64,000 bases of DNA, taken from positions 567,532,577 through 567,596,576 of the forward strand of contig CM060915.1 in the NCBI GenBank assembly GCA_030737875.1. Reading direction: 5' to 3'. Shown here one piece after another: positions 43,381 through 55,126 of this stretch (position 1 is the stretch's first letter; each line of letters starts with the position of its first letter). The position numbers and the translations under genes were made by a program. Source of the DNA: Allium sativum. Taxonomy: Eukaryota; Streptophyta; Magnoliopsida; Asparagales; Amaryllidaceae. Under the pieces are notes generated by a model. It made no database searches. It was given only the letters and a program-made list of their open reading frames with translations, and was not told the DNA's origin.

Positions 43381-46374
43381 ATGGCTGAAGATCTTAATCT
43401 CCCAGAAGGTGTGATGATTCTAGGGTGGTTTAGGAGATACTTGGAGGCTAGGGCCACCACTGCAGGCCCAGCGGATACTCCTCCACCCCTAGTTGCACCC
43501 ATTCCTCCTCCTCCTCCTCCTCCTCGTGTTGACACTTTTGCAAAGACGTGCAAGGAATTCAAGGCTATGGGAGGAAAAACTTTTCAAGGGACTGAGACGT
43601 TTGTGGAGGCCAGAGATTGGCTTAAGGAGACTGAGGAATTGTTGGATATCTTTGAAGTGGAAGATGGGAGGAAAGTCCGTTTAGCTGCTTGGTTAATGAA
43701 GGGAGAGGCCTCGTTTTGGTGGGAGGTCACTAACGGGGAACGTCCAGTTGATTCATGGGCGGATTTCAGACGAAGGTTTGAGGCAAAGTTTCTTTCAAGG
43801 GCAGAGGAGAACTTAAATATGGAAAAATTCCTGACACTAAAGCAAGGGAGCTCATCAGTAAAGGAATATGTCAATAAATTTAATCAGTTAGCAAGGTTTG
43901 GCTTGGAGTTGGTGAACACGCCAGAGAAGAAAGCTTTGAGGTTCGTTAGAGGCTTGAATGAACCGTTGCAAGGGTTGACTATGACCCACATCCCTATGGG
44001 AGCCACCTTTGAAAAGCTAGTAGAAATGGCACTTATGCATGAGGATAAGGCAGTTGAAAAGAAAGGGGATCAGGATAAACCCCAACAGCAAAATAAGAAG
44101 GGTGGTAAAAACAATAATGGCAAAGGGAAGAAGAAATGCTTCAATTGTGGGACGCCTGGCCATCTCAGCAAAGATTGTAGAAAGAAAAAGAAGACTGGTT
44201 GTTTTCATTGTGGAGATGCGGGACATTTAGTGAAGGACTGTCCAAAGAAGGGGCAGAGGGCAGGGTCTACCTCGGGAGGACAGGTGCAGGCTCTTATGGC
44301 ACCAGGGCAGGCAAGGGGGCAAGTTCAGGCTATTGCGGCCCCACCGCTGCAAGAAAGAGGTAGAACAATTTCTGTTGAAAGCTTAGTTTTTCTGTTTGAT
44401 CATCCTGTCCGTACCTTATTCGATTCTGGCGCATCTCATTCGTTTATCTCTGCATCATTAGTTGAATCACTCCACTTGAACACCAGTTTAGTAGAGGATC
44501 CCTTGGTCGTTTCAAATCCAATTGGGGGTTCGGCTCATTTGACCATGATATGTTTGGATTTGAAAATCTCTATACTTAGTGTTGAATTTAGATGTGATGC
44601 TTATGTATTGGGCTTCACGGGCTATGGGCTAATTTTAGGAATGGATTGGTTGTCTAGAAATAGGGCCATTCTTGATTGTGAAAGGAGAGTAGTTAGGCTT
44701 GTGACTCGCCTTGGTAATGCTCTCGACATCTTTTGTAATCCCATAAATTCCGTTATGCTAAGTTATCTTGAATCGCTTGACGCGTCTGTAGAGAACCTGC
44801 GATCGGTAGAAGTGGTCCGGGAATATCCGGATGTGTTTGAGGAGGTGAAGGGCTTACCTCCAAAGCGGGAGATAGACTTTCGAATTTATCTTGTGGATAA
44901 TGCTAAACCCGTATCTTTGCCAGTGCGCCACATGGCTCCTCGTGAAAGGAGGGAACTCAATAAGCAAGTAAAGGAGTTGCTTGAGAAGGGGTTCATAAGA
45001 CGTAGTATATCGGAGTGGGGTGCTCCAGTAGTTTTTGCCACAAAGGCGGATGGGTCTCTTAGACTTTGTATGGACTATAGAGAACTAAACAAGCTTACTA
45101 AAAAGAACCGACACCCACTGCCAAGGATTGACGATCTCTTTGATCAGTTAGTTGGCGCCTCAGTGTTTTCGCAGTTGGACTTAGCCACTGGCTTTCATCA
45201 ACTGAGAGTGGCTGAGGATAGTATAGATAAGACTGCTTTTAGGACTCCTGACGGATTCTATGAATGGCTAGTGATGCCCTTTGGTTTGACAAACGCCCCT
45301 GCATATTTTGTTGATTTGATGAGTAGGGTGTTTAGGGAATACCTTAACAAATTCGTGGTAGTCTTTGTGGATGACATCTTAGTCTTTTCTAAGAATAAAG
45401 AAGAGCACTCCCTACATCTTAGGGAAGTGTTGGAAACCCTTCGAGCGCATAAACTTAAGGCAAAATTTTCTAAGTGTCACTTCTGGAGGAAGGAAGTACG
45501 GTTCTTAGGGCACGTGGTTTCCAAAGAAGGGATAGCAGTGGATCCCGCAAAGGTGGTGGCCATCCAAGATTGGAAGGTCCCTAAAAATGCAACCGAAGTA
45601 AGAAGTTTCTTGGGGTTGGCTGGCTATTATAGGAAGTTTATCAAAGACTTCGCAAAAATATCAGCTCCATTAACACGGTTAACGAAGAAGAACCTAGTTT
45701 TTACGTGGGACAAAGATTGCGATGATGCGTTCCAACGTTTAAAGAGAGCCTTAACTTCAGCCCCAGTCTTAGTGCTGCCAGACGGGAATAAACCGTTTAC
45801 CATCTATACTGATGCTTGTGGGACGGGACTTGGCGCGGTCCTCATGCAAGAGGGAAGAGTAATAGCCTATGGTGGAAGGCAGTTGAGGGTTCATGAAAAG
45901 AATTACCCCACGCATGACTTAGAGCTAGCCGCAATTGTTTTCGCGCTTAAGTCTTGGCGTCACTATCTTCTTGGTGAGAAATTCGAACTGTTCACTGACC
46001 ACAAATCATTAAAATACTTATTCTCTCAGAAGGATTTGAATTTAAGGCAGCAACGGTGGATGGAATTCTTAGCCTCCTACGATTTTGAAATAGCATATAC
46101 CCCGGGCAAGGGTAACGTGGTGGCAGACGCCTTAAGTAGGAAAAGGTTGTCCTTGAGTCCGTTGTTTGTTGAACGACAAAGCTTAGAATTCATCTCTATG
46201 TCTGACTTTAGACCCTCCGTTGACTTAGTACCCGGTCTGTTAGCATCCTTGGAGGTTAGACCTACACTTCTAGGACGGGTTGGTGAGGCACAGCGAGACG
46301 ACCCACAGTTGGTTGAGATAGTAGAAAAGCTCAAAGGGGGGAGTCGTCAAGCCATCTTCGTAGGTATACCCTAG
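43381..46374 (+). CDS. Gypsy gag-pol: gag, protease, RT, RNase H
   Basis: Long frame that is open from 43297. The second ATG (43381, [10 protein letters not shown]) is the likelier start, since the first 28 codons are hydrophobic and unlike gag. The retrotransposon gag domain has [20 protein letters not shown] and [11 protein letters not shown]. Two zinc knuckles follow, [14 protein letters not shown] and [14 protein letters not shown]. Protease has [12 protein letters not shown] (aspartate codon 44422). RT has [20 protein letters not shown] and FVDDILVFS (aspartates from 45370). RNase H has [16 protein letters not shown] (45811) and [13 protein letters not shown]. It ends at a TAG (46372) just after a frameshift near 46335, so integrase is no longer fused to it. 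It makes particle and reverse-transcription proteins. Confidence 0.92.
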   Translation: MAEDLNLPEGVMILGWFRRYLEARATTAGPADTPPPLVAPIPPPPPPPRVDTFAKTCKEFKAMGGKTFQGTETFVEARDWLKETEELLDIFEVEDGRKVRLAAWLMKGEASFWWEVTNGERPVDSWADFRRRFEAKFLSRAEENLNMEKFLTLKQGSSSVKEYVNKFNQLARFGLELVNTPEKKALRFVRGLNEPLQGLTMTHIPMGATFEKLVEMALMHEDKAVEKKGDQDKPQQQNKKGGKNNNGKGKKKCFNCGTPGHLSKDCRKKKKTGCFHCGDAGHLVKDCPKKGQRAGSTSGGQVQALMAPGQARGQVQAIAAPPLQERGRTISVESLVFLFDHPVRTLFDSGASHSFISASLVESLHLNTSLVEDPLVVSNPIGGSAHLTMICLDLKISILSVEFRCDAYVLGFTGYGLILGMDWLSRNRAILDCERRVVRLVTRLGNALDIFCNPINSVMLSYLESLDASVENLRSVEVVREYPDVFEEVKGLPPKREIDFRIYLVDNAKPVSLPVRHMAPRERRELNKQVKELLEKGFIRRSISEWGAPVVFATKADGSLRLCMDYRELNKLTKKNRHPLPRIDDLFDQLVGASVFSQLDLATGFHQLRVAEDSIDKTAFRTPDGFYEWLVMPFGLTNAPAYFVDLMSRVFREYLNKFVVVFVDDILVFSKNKEEHSLHLREVLETLRAHKLKAKFSKCHFWRKEVRFLGHVVSKEGIAVDPAKVVAIQDWKVPKNATEVRSFLGLAGYYRKFIKDFAKISAPLTRLTKKNLVFTWDKDCDDAFQRLKRALTSAPVLVLPDGNKPFTIYTDACGTGLGAVLMQEGRVIAYGGRQLRVHEKNYPTHDLELAAIVFALKSWRHYLLGEKFELFTDHKSLKYLFSQKDLNLRQQRWMEFLASYDFEIAYTPGKGNVVADALSRKRLSLSPLFVERQSLEFISMSDFRPSVDLVPGLLASLEVRPTLLGRVGEAQRDDPQLVEIVEKLKGGSRQAIFVGIP

Positions 46375-47708
46375 ATGATAAGGGTTGGTTACGAAGGGAT
46401 AATAGACTTTGTGTACCACAAGACGAAGACTTAAGGAAGGCCATTCTTGATGATGCTCATCGCTCAAAAATAACCATTCATCCCGGCGGGGATAAGATGT
46501 ACAAAGATATGAAGCGGGTTTTCTTTTGGGCCGGTATGAAAAAGGATGTGGCCGAGTACGTCGCTAGATGCTTGGTGTGCCAACGAGTTAAAGTAGAACA
46601 AAAGAAACCCGGTGGGTTGCTTCACCCATTAGAAGTTCCACTATGGAAATGGGAAAGCATCTCAATGGATTTTGTGGATGGATTACCAAGATCAAGGAAG
46701 GGTAACACGGGGATTTGGGTTATAGTAGATAGACTTACTAAAAGCGCCCATTTTATTCCAGTGAAAAGTAAGAGGACTGCTCCGTGGTTGGCTTCTGTAT
46801 ACATTAAGTAGATAGTTCGTTTGCACGGTATTCCTTCTAGTATAGTAAGCGACCGTGACCCCATCTTTACTAGCGAATTTTGGAAGAGTTTACAAGAGGC
46901 GGTAGGGACTCAGCTATGTTTGAGCACCGCATATCATCCTCAGACAGACGGCCAGACCGAGAGGGTGAATCGCATTCTAGAGGATCTTTTAAGGCTTTGT
47001 ATCCTAGACTTTGGGGGTACATGGGAAGAGCACCTTCCGTTAGTAGAATTCGCATATAATAATAGCTTTCAGTCTAGTATTGGCATGGCACCTTTCGAAG
47101 CTCTTTATGGAAGGCCTTGCCGTTCGCCTACATGTTGGTGGGAATCTACCGATAAAATCCTACTTGGGCCCGATATGGTTAGGGAAACCTCGGAGAAGAT
47201 TGAGTTGATTCGAAGGAGGATGAAAGCAGCACAAGATAGGCAGAAATCGTATGCTGATAAGAGGAGGACAGATCTTGAGTTTGACATTGGGGACATGGTT
47301 TTTATCAAAGTATCTCCGTTACAGAATGTTGTTCGCTTTGGGTCCGTGGGGAAATTAGCACCAAGGTTTGTAGGGCCGTTTCCTGTAAAAGACAGGATTG
47401 GGAAGATGGCATATAGGGTGGAGTTGCCTGAGAAACTTAGTGGAGTACACGACGTATTCCATGTATCACATTTGAGGAAGTGTTTGCACAAGACCGCAGA
47501 GGTGGTAGAGCCGAGCTTGCTTAAAGAGGTGGAAATAGAGCGTGATGCAACAATTAGACGAGCTCCTATATGCATTCTTGGGTCGGAGATCAAAAAGTTG
47601 AGGAATCGAGAGGTCAGACTGGTTAAAGTGCAATGGGGAGATGATGAGAGCAACGCAACTTGGGAGACAGAAGAGAAGATGCGTTCGTTGTACCCTTTTC
47701 TTTTTTAG
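46340..47708 (+). pseudogene. Gypsy integrase with chromodomain-like tail, separated by frameshift and stop
   Basis: Continues pol in another frame from [19 protein letters not shown]. The zinc-binding HHCC part has HRSKITIHPGG and CLVCQRVK. The catalytic triad is at codons 46668 (MDFVDGLP), 46851 (SDRDPIF) and 46959 (GQTERVNR). An in-frame TAG at 46809-46811 lies where relatives usually have glutamate before IVRLHGIP; after it, 295 codons stay open to 47708. The C-terminus [20 protein letters not shown] is chromodomain-like, the mark of chromoviruses, which use it to choose chromatin targets. The frameshift and stop prevent a normal fusion protein. Confidence 0.9.
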
Positions 47709-48309
47709 GGTATGTCTTTTAATTTCTCCTTATCGCTTAGCTTATCTTATCTTATCTTTAGTATGTCCTCTCATTAGTATCTTTGACCTTTAGTTAGGAT
47801 AACCCTATGGTTGAAACATGTGTTTGAGACATGTTATGTATGATGGATGCAAAATGGATGCAAGTGTTTGCTAGTGGTTGCTCGTGGATGCATATATACA
47901 CACACTTTAGGCACTAGATCGGCTCAGTCACTTCATATTGCATATTGCATATATATATGGATGTATTTAGTATAATGGATGTATAATGGTTGTACCATCA
48001 TATGGATGCTGCATTCGGTTGAATGGGTGTGCACGCATATAGAAGTAGTATGTAAGCAATTAGGATCTTTTGCATACATAATGGATTCATGACACTTACA
48101 TAATTTGCATTAAGGAGGTCAACTGAATCAGTAGACCGCCTGATTTCGCATTAGGTAAGGACATGTACACACACTTGCATATGATCATAAAGCATTAGAA
48201 GTCTTTTAAGGACAATGGATGCCTGTGTATGATGGATGAGTAGATGGACGTTTGGATGGTAGGATATACATTCTTCCAGACTTGAAGATTTCGGGGACGA
48301 AATCCTAAA
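47709..48309 (+). other. Tekay-like element 3' non-coding region
   Basis: About 600 bp between the pol stop and the polypurine tract, with many ATGGATG-like repeats and no sustained frame. Confidence 0.7.
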
Positions 48310-48321
48310 AGGAGGGGAGAA
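48310..48321 (+). other. Polypurine tract of the Tekay-like element
   Basis: AGGAGGGGAGAA directly before TGTAACACC at 48322. Confidence 0.88.
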
Positions 48322-51200
48322 TGTAACACCCCGAATTTTCTATTAACACTAAAGTTGCTAAAATAATAATAAGTGTGTAGAAGAGGGGATGTATCTATTA
48401 TGAATATAAAAATATTAATAAGTATGTAAGAGAGGGGATGTATCTAATATGTATATAAAAACAATAATAAGTAAAGGGGGATGTATCTAATATGTACATT
48501 GTAGAAAATATATATATATTTATGACATGAATAGAAGTTTATTAATATGCTGAGTGTTTGCTGAGTCACTTCTGACTCATTGCTGAGTCAACAAGATAAA
48601 CCCCATCTTGTCTGAACGGCTGTGGTTATTTCTAGGTTAAATCTAATGGCCTAAATGAATTCTAAAATCTATAAATAAGTGGGTAGACCCTAGACCTAAA
48701 TCACTTGTAAAATTAGAGAAGCTACCGTCATGCTGCTGCCATGGAGTTCAGCATAGCCGTCACAAACTAAGAAGAGGAAGCCTAATCATCTACAACTAAA
48801 TCTACACAACTCAAATCAAAAGATCTCTCTTTCTCTAATTCTTTTCTTTTGTTGGTGAGTATGATGATTCTCACAAGACTATTACAAACTAATTTGACTC
48901 AGTTATGAATGGATCACAAGAAAGTGATGTGATTTGTAATTGTAAATTCTATATATTGTGGATTCTCTTATTATGTTATTATGTTGTCGTATGATGTAAA
49001 TTATATATGCTATGTCATGCTATGTTGTAAATTCTCTTATGCTATGTCGTGCTATGTTGAGAATCATGTTAAGCTATGTTATACTATCATACTATGCCAT
49101 GTTATAAATCATGCTATATTATGTTGAAAAATCATGATGTTGTTGGATCATGCTTAAAGTTATGTTTTTTTTTCTTAATTTAAATGGATTTTGTTTATGG
49201 GAATTTGCCTATTAGGTTAGGTGTACCCATAAACTTGAAACTATAATTAAATAAAACTTGATTATGGGAATTTGCCTATTGAGTTAGGTGTACCCATATA
49301 AAACCATGTTGTTAAAAAAATTAGATGATGTTGATTCACACATGTTCATATGTAAGTTTATGAAAATTGATTGAGATTATATTAGGTGAATTTTGAACAA
49401 GTTGACACCTTTAGGTCCATGACATGTATAATCTATGCAAGTTGGACATATGCAAGTTTCACCCCTTATTATGATTCATTTGGTCACATATACATGTTGT
49501 TATTATGATAATCTCTTTTATGCTATGATTTAGGCTATTCGAGTCTAACATATATTTTGCGAATAAACGTTCAAACGTGGGGTAGGGGTAATATTAGGAA
49601 TTAATAAATTGGGTGCAATTTTGTAAGATTTTACATACCATGAATGAATGTCCATAATTGAGTCAATTATGGACATTGTTAAAAATTGGAAGTAATTAAT
49701 AATTCAAGTAGGGAATTATTAAAATTGGGAAAGTGGATTATTATTAATAATCAATGCTTAGGACACGAGGTTGGACCCGTTTGTGATGTAAACCTGCCCG
49801 GACCCGCCCGGCAAATCCAATAGTCACAAATGTCGGCCCAATGTGAGAGGTCCTAGGCCCAAACTAAAGCATAACAGTTGTAAAGACACGAGGTTAGACT
49901 CTTTTATGGTGTAAGACTGCCCGGACCCGCCCGGCAAATCCAGCTGACATAAATGCCAGTCTAATGTGAGAGGTCTTTATGAGGTTATGGCCTTAATGAA
50001 CTAAGAAATACTTAACCAGATAATCATGTAAGGTGGGACATGGGGGTTAAGTAGGTGCCTTGGGTGGCATGAGGAATCTGGTGGTTGCCTTTAGAGGCAT
50101 TTGAAATACGATTAGACTTAACCAAACACACATGTAAATGAACATGACTAAGTGGGTTAAGTGGGATGGACTAATGGGGACAAGCTTAGGTGGAATGCTT
50201 GTGGTAAATAGTGGGGGCCCATTTCAACCAGTATCCCAAAACGTATCTTTGTGGGCTCGACCCAAGTCGAGGACGGGACACGCATACTGGGTTTGACTAT
50301 AAGAGGCCAAAACAGGGAGCGGTGGCAACGCAAGTCCAACGGGTTTCATATGCGTGTGTGGACCCGGGCTGGTAGGTAAGACGTTGTTGCATCGTGTAGG
50401 TATAAGCCGTGCATGTCCATTGTATCAGGTTGCCACTTTAGGGGAGTGATACACCCTACTGTGGGGCCAGCACGGGTATCTACGAGTTAGGGAGCCGATC
50501 GAATAATGGGAAGTAGGGTACACCTAGTGGAGATAGGGGCAGACGGCACCTATGTAGTCAGCTAGGGGTACGTAAAGCCATTGGGAAAGTTTCTAAGTGA
50601 AGCTAAGTGGGATGAATCTTTAGGGTGACTGGTGTGGTGCAGTATAGTGTTTATCCTTTAGTATTTAGGAGCGCCTATAATGTTGCCTTTAGCGATTGTC
50701 TATGTCCTTAATCTGCTCTTCATAGACATTTTCTTGTTTTCCAGCTTATGCCTTAGTCCAGTTATTTTGGTAATAGTATTGTAGAATTATCATATTCACC
50801 AGACTTTATGTCTGACCCCCTCTTTTCCATCCTTTTTCTCCCTTCAGGTCCGCAGGTTGGGCCAAGTTCTAGTGGAGTCTAGTTGGATCGCTTATCTTCT
50901 GGAAAGCTTGGACTGCTGAAGTAAAGTCCAGCTTGTTATCTTTCTTTTTAATGGCTATTCATGTAATGGGATTATGTACTTGTTTTATCAAGATAGATAT
51001 TGTACTTGACATTGAATATGGTGTTATGATGTAATCAAACATGTTTTGACTTCTGCTACAATGAAATAAAGTTTTTGAATTTCCAAGTACTATTTTATAT
51101 CTGTCTTGTTGTAATTTTACTGTTCTATATTCACTTAAAACCTCCATGGAAGTTAATGCATTCCCTTTGTGAGTGACATTAATGGACGTGGGGTGTTACA
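48322..51200 (+). repeat. Tekay-like element 3' LTR
   Basis: 2879 bp, the same length as the 5' LTR, with scattered single-base differences such as CTGCGGTT against CTGTGGTT and AACGTTGCC against AATGTTGCC. It is followed by the TTCAA duplication. Confidence 0.95.
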
Positions 51201-51205
51201 TTCAA
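51201..51205. repeat. Target site duplication of the Tekay-like element, right (TTCAA)
   Basis: Exact match to 40283-40287. Confidence 0.88.
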
Positions 51206-54200
51206 ACTATGAATTCTCAGTATCCTCTAAATGAAATCCAACGTGCAGTACTCACGTTATTGAACTCGGTGCAGATGTTTGTGGGGGCATCGACGTGTGT
51301 AGCGTGTTAGGGCTAGGTACGGTGGTTGACGAAATGGGTTGTAGGTGGGTTTGAGAGCGGGATTGGGTTCATGAAATCTGTTTGCGTTTGTTCAGGATTT
51401 TTGGAGAGTTTCACGAAAATTTATTTCGCACTTACTGATGATGGTTTTCAAAGTGGAGATTGGTTCCTCCAGGGTTGGTGCGAGTGGAAGTGGTGATTGT
51501 CACGGAGGGATTACCCTAAAGGGGTTGGAACGGACTTCGGTGGCGGAGGACGGCGGTTTATAGGCATTTGAAGATGGACAGTATCCTGATATTCAAATAA
51601 AGTCAGTAATTAAGGGCTTGATATATTAAAAAAACAAACAAAGGTATGAACAGAATTATGAGGGAAAGTGGTTTTGTTTGTGCAGATTTGGTGGGTGGAA
51701 TGACAGTAGCAGGAGTTGTTGTCTGGGGAGAAAAAAAATAAAGAAAAAAATATGTGTGGAAGGAGAGGAAACAATGTCGAGGTCTGGAAGTAAAGAGGAA
51801 AAGGGGATGTCGGTTCCTATTGGAGATTGGCAAGCGTGAAGAAAAATTATATAGTAGTAAAGGAGTGAATATAACTGACGAGGAGCATTATTGTAAGTTG
51901 ATTCTGGGCAAGGCATGAGGAAAGTGGATGACTTAAAAGCAACGTGAAGATGAAAATAAGGGAACTACAACAAGTTTGTTTTTAGCAAGGAGAAGGAAAG
52001 CTCAAAAACAATTAGTAAGGATTTAAAGGAATGATTTAGGAAATAATTAAATTATTAATTAACCTAATGACGTTAAAATCATTTAGAACTTATAAAACTA
52101 ATACCTCATGCATTTTTTATCGAAATCAGACTGAACCAGTTAAATTGGACTCGCAACAAAAAAATATACACTGTGAAACTATCTTGGTTGAAAGCAAACG
52201 CTATTTGATTTTAATGAAAACAAAAGCAGAACCGTCAACTGCAAAACAAGGTGAGTAAACTCACTAACTCTGCCTTATTTATATTTCTATATAAACGAGT
52301 TTTAAATTTTATTTATAGTTATTCTATTCTGTGTGATGCCCGCTTGGTTGAATTGGTTAATATAATTATATAGTTGATCGTTATTAATTCTGTTTACTAT
52401 GATATTTCACATTGATGTGAAATTAATATTATTGATATTATTAACGTTGATTAACGTCTGTGGATGCAGGGAAACAGGTTGGAGGGATCCAACTGGATTT
52501 CTCAATATTTATGTTCTTTTTTTATCTGTTGTGTTACATGATTTGAAATTGATTATGTTATATTGTGTCTGTACTACCCTGGCCTAGAATGATAGTATTC
52601 ATAATGTCGAAAAATGAATTTATATGGAAAAAAGAATTTGAGATTTAAAAATGAAATTGTTTTCCAAAACAAAGATTAAATTTTCAAATAAACTTGGAAA
52701 TAGAAACTTGGTTAATAAATAAAACAAGAAGCCGATTATAAACAAGTTAATAAACTAAGTGAAATATTTATTATTAGATAGATTGAAACATGATTTAAAG
52801 TTCGAATTTATATAGAAAGACGGAAAGTGGTTTTAAAATCAATATTTGTAATTGGGTTTGAACTTAGCGGATTATAAAGGAAATTATGAACGAGATTAGA
52901 AATGGGTGAAATAAAATGGGAAATTACCCGAGTAATCCTCTATCAATAGAAGTTAAATAAAAGGATTAGAATTTGAGATGAAATCAAATGGATTTGATTA
53001 TATAACAGGGAATATTATTCACCACTATAGTGAATAATGATTTAAACTGAAAATATTTACAAAGGGGATTTGAATTTGGAAATATAAATTCAAATGGAAA
53101 TTAAAATGAAAAGGAAAATCGTTTTCAAAAGGGACATGAACGGGTTTTATTCCAAAGCTGGAATATAAAACAAATCGAGATAAGTACAGGGTATTTACAT
53201 TTAGGATTTGACAATGCCAAATATTATTAAAAAGGTTTAATATAGGAAAAAGATTTAAACTTTATCTAGTGCGTATCTATAGATACATTGTGTTAAACTA
53301 ATATTTTAATGAAAGTTTTGAGATAATTTAGTATTAATTTAAATTAAGTTATAGTTATGTTTCGAAGTAATGAAAACATAAAGGAGATATGTTGAAATAA
53401 GAATATAGAATTGATTTTATTTGACGAAGAAGTTTTAAATAAATGTTTTAATATAATGGACTTGAGATGCCAATATGCTTAGATATACTGTTGGATATTT
53501 GAGAGTGAATAACGATTTGAAAGCAAATGTTTTTGCGAATGGAAATGGTCATAAGGGAAATTGAGTTAATGTTAGATAAATTCCAAAGTTCGGAATATAA
53601 ATTGAATATAGATTATTCGAGAGAGTTATTTATTGGAATTCGATTATATCGAATTTAGGAAAGTATTTATTTTTACTTTCCGTTTGAATCAAATGTAATT
53701 ATTTATTTACTTATTAATCAAATTAATAAGTACAAGTTCTATTTTTGTATATCAAATATTTGGAAACAGCGATTTTAACGCTGTCGTTATAATAAATGTT
53801 TTATAAATCTAAACAGTGATTTTAACGCTGTCATTATAATAAATGTTTTGTAAATCTATATAGCGATTTTAATGCTGTCATTTTGTTTAATGTTTTATAA
53901 ATCAAATATTTGGAAACGATGATTGTAACGCTACCGTTATAATCAATGTTTTTCCGTAAAAGAAGTGTGTTATTAGATTGAATCTGAAAGTCGCGTAAGC
54001 GATGTTTTGTTTGAAGCTGTGAGCTTTGACTAATTCAAAGTTAAGAATGTTGTTCAATTAACGTCTGAGAGGTAATTATAACCCAACTTGATTTACTTCA
54101 TGATTGATGGAGAAATGATTAAGGTTCGATAGTGAAGATTGGTTAGCAATATGGTTAGTTAATAAACGATTTATAGTTTGAGTTATAATAACGATGTTCT

Positions 54201-55126
54201 ATAACTTCGCATTAATATTAAAGGATTTGGAAATGTTTTTCCCTAAATAAAATGAGAGATATTTTCTACGCTTAATGGATTGATCAACAAGGAATTAAGG
54301 AATGGAATGTGGAAATATTTTCCAATATTAATAAGGTATATTTTCTGAATATAGATAATAAGAATTTCATCAATATATATAGAAATGTTTTCATAGTGGA
54401 ATAAGGGATATTTTCTCTAATGGAGAAATTATAATATTGGAAATGTTTTTCAAAGAATCGAAAGGGCAAATCGAGCTTCAAAAGGATACGAAAGATAGGA
54501 AATGGGAATTGTAAATGATAATAAAATAAAGAATTGATTTAAATGGGCCTAGTGTTGTTTGATGCTTGATCGGTACGATTTTCAATTTGAAATAGGACCG
54601 TTGATTGTATGGATGCTTCTTTGATATTTAAATCACCGATTGTCAAAGTTTTGATTTATTTTATACCTCTGTTTTCTATACGGAGAGACAAGGATCAAAT
54701 TTAATATCTGAAAACCACTCCGTATTGGCATTACGAGTCAACTTAAGTTGAAGAGATTATGAAGACGGAGTAAAGTGCAAGGGCTGTTCTGTTAATCCTA
54801 GGTAGAAATTGCCTAAGTTGGATTAATTGAATGGTCCCTTCGGTTTGTCCAGAACCAGGACAACTTGTATGGACGAGTGTCTGACAGAGTATTTCCAAAG
54901 GGATTACGTACGTTGATTCCTTCAAACGTACAAAGTTGGTGGCAAAGAAGGGAAACTTCTTTAGCCTAACAATCTGAGTATTTTCGTGGGGATTAATTAG
55001 TGATTTCCGATGGATCTGACGATGTGGCATTCAAAGTGAATGGTGGCCAGATGTTCTGGAAGATAATTCAAATCTCAAGCCTCACAACCGGGAAATGACA
55101 AAAATCGGGCAGGCAGCATGGCTAGG
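51206..55126 (+). mobile_element. Probable old gypsy-type LTR, second part
   Basis: Continues the sequence interrupted at 40287. The section near 54750-54900 runs parallel to 27160-27240 of the large-LTR family: a CTTCGGTTTGTCCAGAACC block corresponds to CTCCGGTTTCGTTAAGACCC, and both then have ACTTGTA(A)ATGGAC and GTGTCTGACA. This suggests a distant relative of that family. No gag or pol motif occurs. It stops where the minus-strand large-LTR element begins. Confidence 0.4.
53764..53945 (+). repeat. 47-bp tandem repeat, about four units
   Basis: Units built on AACAGCGATTTTAACGCTGT plus ATAATAAATGTTTTATAAATC. The last unit has a ten-base addition AAATATTTGG. CAGCG...CGCTG within each unit can form a small hairpin. 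Confidence 0.85.

Larger units (their letters stand above)
40288..51200 (+). mobile_element. Ty3/gypsy chromovirus (Tekay/Del-like), complete young insertion
   Basis: A 10.9 kb element with two 2879-bp LTRs, a TTCAA duplication, a primer site for initiator-Met tRNA, a polypurine tract, and gag, protease, RT, RNase H, integrase and a chromodomain-like tail in gypsy order. The LTRs are equal in length and differ at only about 20 positions by eye (~0.7 percent), so it is by far the youngest complete element here. A frameshift and a stop codon in pol make this copy defective unless another copy supplies the proteins. Confidence 0.95.

Noticed and set aside
47105..47653. 182-codon frame on the minus strand
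   Set aside because: It is the antisense of the gypsy integrase, which has all catalytic motifs on the plus strand.
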